Positions 62,380 to 64,000 of a stretch of DNA of 64,000 bases are shown one piece after another. A program made the position numbers and the translations under genes. This DNA is from Pannonibacter phragmitetus DSM 14782 (GTDB lineage Bacteria > Pseudomonadota > Alphaproteobacteria > Rhizobiales > Stappiaceae), in assembly GCF_000382365.1 (NCBI RefSeq), contig NZ_KB908215.1:310001-374000 (forward strand), in the 5' to 3' direction. Positions within the stretch are counted from its first letter, which is position 1. Each line of letters starts with the position of its first letter. Below the pieces are notes generated by a model. It was not told where the DNA came from. It saw nothing but the letters and a program-made list of their open reading frames with translations, and did not search any database.

Positions 62380-62991
62380 ATGGACCTCTCCACGCTTCTT
62401 GCCTTTGCTGCCGCCTTCTTCGTCTTTGCCGCCAGCCCCGGCCCGGACAACATGACCATCATCGCCCGCACCCTGTCGCATGGGACCGCTTCCGGTCTTG
62501 CCTATGGGGCAGGCACCGTGGCGGGCATCCTCATTTTCCTCTGCCTTGCCGCCTTCGGCCTGTCGCTGCTGGCCTCGGAAATGGGCACGGCCATGACCGT
62601 GCTGCGCTACGCCGGCGCCCTGTGGCTGATCTGGACCGGCATCCGCCTGTGGACAGCGGAGCCGGTGGTGCCAGCGCTGCAGCCCACCGGCAGCGGCAAT
62701 CTCCTGTCCGCCTTCGCCACCGGCATTGCCCTCAACCTCGGCAATCCGAAGATGCCGCTGTTTTATGTGGCGCTTCTGCCCAATGTGGCCGGAACCGCCC
62801 TCACCCCGTTGAGTGTGCTGGAGCTTGCCGCCGTCATTCTGGCGGTTGAAGTGGTGGTCATCGGCGGGCATATTCTCCTCACCATGCGCGCCCGCCGCCT
62901 GCTGCGCAGCCCTGCCGTCGTGCGCCGGGTCAACCGCACCGCCGGAGCTGTCATGGCCGGAACGGGTGCCACGCTCATCGTTACCCGCTGA
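62380..62991 (+). CDS. LysE/RhtB-family amino acid exporter
   Basis: A 203-residue membrane protein with six helices. It opens MDLSTLLAFAAAFFVFAASP, then GPDNMTIIARTLSHGTASGL, the well-known PGPD motif of the family, and NLGNPKMPLFYVALLPNVAG, the equivalent of the NPK motif. Members export lysine, threonine, homoserine lactone or leucine. The start at 62380 has GGAGGA upstream; longer frames reach 62308. The gene stands alone. Confidence 0.88.
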   Translation: MDLSTLLAFAAAFFVFAASPGPDNMTIIARTLSHGTASGLAYGAGTVAGILIFLCLAAFGLSLLASEMGTAMTVLRYAGALWLIWTGIRLWTAEPVVPALQPTGSGNLLSAFATGIALNLGNPKMPLFYVALLPNVAGTALTPLSVLELAAVILAVEVVVIGGHILLTMRARRLLRSPAVVRRVNRTAGAVMAGTGATLIVTR

Positions 62992-63234
62992 AACCTCCCC
63001 CTCACAGGAAGCCAGATCTTGGAACAGCGCCTTCAACCCGTTCTGGACCGTGGATGAAAACGGCGCCATCGCGCTGCCGGGCTGAAGGTTCAGGCCGGGC
63101 GGTGGAGAAGCTGTGACTACCAGCCGGAAACCTGCAATTTGTGATCCTGCGGACATGACCCTGCAGCTTTCACCGTGTTAAGACCCGTCCGCTTGTTGCG
63201 AAAAGCAACTCAATTTTCGATCAGAGGTCTTCAA

Positions 63235-63588
63235 ATGTCGTCGAGCACCGTTTCGGTTCCCAATTCTGGCATGGGTGCCAATCCGTCCATGATTTTCTGT
63301 GGCACCTGCGGCCATCAGATTGCGTCAACGGCACCGTCCTGCCCCAAGTGCGGCGCACCGAACGCATTGGCCGCAACGCCTGTTTCCGAGAAGAGCATGG
63401 TTGCTGCGGCTCTGCTTTGCTTCTTCCTCGGCACCTTCGGCATCCACCGTTTCTACACCGGCAAGATCGGCACCGGCATCCTCATGATCCTGACGCTCGG
63501 CGGCCTTGGCATCTGGTCGCTCATTGACCTGATCATGATCATCGTCGGGTCCTACAAGGACAAGCAGGGGCTGCCGCTCCGCCGATGA
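63235..63588 (+). CDS. Zinc-ribbon TM2-domain protein (first of two)
   Basis: A 117-residue protein. Residues 20-45 hold a zinc ribbon (MIFCGTCGHQIASTAPSCPK then CGAPNA; four Cys). After a short linker comes a TM2 domain of two helices: KSMVAAALLCFFLGTFGIHR with the family FGxHRFY motif (FGIHRFYTGK), then GILMILTLGGLGIWSLIDLI. TM2 proteins have no settled role in bacteria. The start has a weak ribosome site. Its stop overlaps the start of the next gene as ATGA, which has the same domains. Confidence 0.85.
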   Translation: MSSSTVSVPNSGMGANPSMIFCGTCGHQIASTAPSCPKCGAPNALAATPVSEKSMVAAALLCFFLGTFGIHRFYTGKIGTGILMILTLGGLGIWSLIDLIMIIVGSYKDKQGLPLRR

Positions 63589-64000
63589 GTGAGCCCCGCA
63601 CAGAGCCGCAGGGCGGCGGATGGAGCTTCTGCATCCACTGCGGGGACAAGATCGCTTTCCGGGCGCATTTCTGCCCGCATTGCGGTTCCCCCCAGCCGGA
63701 AGCAGGCAAAGCACAGGCAGAGAACGTCAGTGACAAGAGCTACGGCGTTGGGGTTGCCCTGTGCGGCGTTTTCGGCGTGATGGGGCTCCATCACTTCTAC
63801 CTCGGCAACATCCTGCACGGCCTGTTCGACCTTGGGCTCTTCGCGCTCTGGATCTTCTGCCTTCTCGTGGCACCTGCCCAGGGCACGAACCTCATCCTGA
63901 TTGGCCTTCTGCTTCTGGCCATTGATGTGCTGCACACAATCTATGTGTTCTTCCGGCTCATCGTTGGAAAGCAGCGCGATGGCAGCGGACGGCTCGTCGC
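63585..64000 (+). CDS. Zinc-ribbon TM2-like protein (second of two, cut at the window edge)
   Basis: An incomplete gene: 138 codons are in the window and no stop has been reached. Residues 15-40 form a zinc ribbon (FCIHCGDKIAFRAHFCPHCG). A TM2-type part follows: YGVGVALCGVFGVMGLHHFY with an LHHFYLGN variant of the TM2 motif, then two or three more hydrophobic stretches (HGLFDLGLFALWIFCLLVAP, NLILIGLLLLAIDVLHTIYV). It is longer and has one more helix than the first protein. ATGA overlap with the upstream gene shows translational coupling; the pair probably forms a complex. Confidence 0.82.
   Translation, partial: MSEPRTEPQGGGWSFCIHCGDKIAFRAHFCPHCGSPQPEAGKAQAENVSDKSYGVGVALCGVFGVMGLHHFYLGNILHGLFDLGLFALWIFCLLVAPAQGTNLILIGLLLLAIDVLHTIYVFFRLIVGKQRDGSGRLV

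Noticed and set aside
1-64000. CRISPR arrays, tRNA and rRNA genes, prophage or insertion sequences
   Set aside because: No regularly spaced repeat-spacer pattern, cloverleaf-like sequence, rRNA segment, transposase or integrase was recognised. Short unrecognised RNAs cannot be ruled out by eye.

Overview
The window is about 64 kb of GC-rich chromosomal DNA from an alphaproteobacterium, most likely of the order Hyphomicrobiales. Pointers are a MucR/Ros zinc-finger regulator, the alphaproteobacterial families DUF1491, DUF5330, DUF2336 and DUF6456, a perfect CtrA-type box (TTAA-N7-TTAAC), a RirA-type iron box (TGA-N9-TCA) and four methyl-accepting chemotaxis proteins. A genus such as Stappia, Pannonibacter or Labrenzia is only a guess. 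I saw no rRNA, tRNA, CRISPR array, phage, intact insertion sequence or replication origin. The region looks like ordinary core and accessory chromosome.

Layout. 0-10.5 kb: a short conserved protein, a DUF2336 protein, an AraC regulator divergent from an EamA exporter, a DUF1491 / peptidoglycan-binding protein / sensor kinase operon, DUF5330, sufE, a DUF6456 plus DnaA-domain-IV-like pair, and mucR. 11-17 kb: a complete seven-gene Mrp/Mnh cation/proton antiporter operon (A to G, minus strand). 17.3-21.5 kb: DUF1284, Fe superoxide dismutase, an exported thermonuclease with a CtrA box upstream, an orphan NHLP-type RiPP precursor, and the divergent HxlR/qorB pair. 21.6-27 kb: an oligopeptide ABC importer (oppA-B-C-DF). 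27.4-34.1 kb: an ABC-F ATPase and two paralogous 667-residue chemoreceptors separated by a palindromic repeat region. 34.2-42.7 kb: mobA and moeA, a polar amino-acid ABC importer lacking its ATPase gene, a beta-hydroxyacid dehydrogenase and oligopeptidase B.

42.7-53 kb: a membrane AraC regulator and a MacA/MacB-like four-gene export operon (plus strand) are flanked by two paralogous minus-strand loci. Each locus is a secreted single-Cache-domain protein followed by a hairpin and a chemoreceptor. 53-56.3 kb: small secreted and membrane proteins, a Crp/Fnr regulator, a dihaem cytochrome and a cytochrome c'/c556. 56.4-61.2 kb: an iron-type ABC importer behind the candidate RirA box, followed by a small cytochrome c and an MFS transporter. 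61.2-64 kb: a class IV aminotransferase, a LysE exporter, and two overlapping zinc-ribbon/TM2 genes, the last cut by the window edge.

The items most worth a second look are the orphan NHLP/RiPP precursor (19534-19887), the twin Cache-protein/chemoreceptor loci, the stand-alone DnaA domain IV protein paired with DUF6456, the sensor kinase with a degenerate ATP-binding G1 box, and the palindromic repeats downstream of the second chemoreceptor. All assignments come from reading the sequence; no database search was run.
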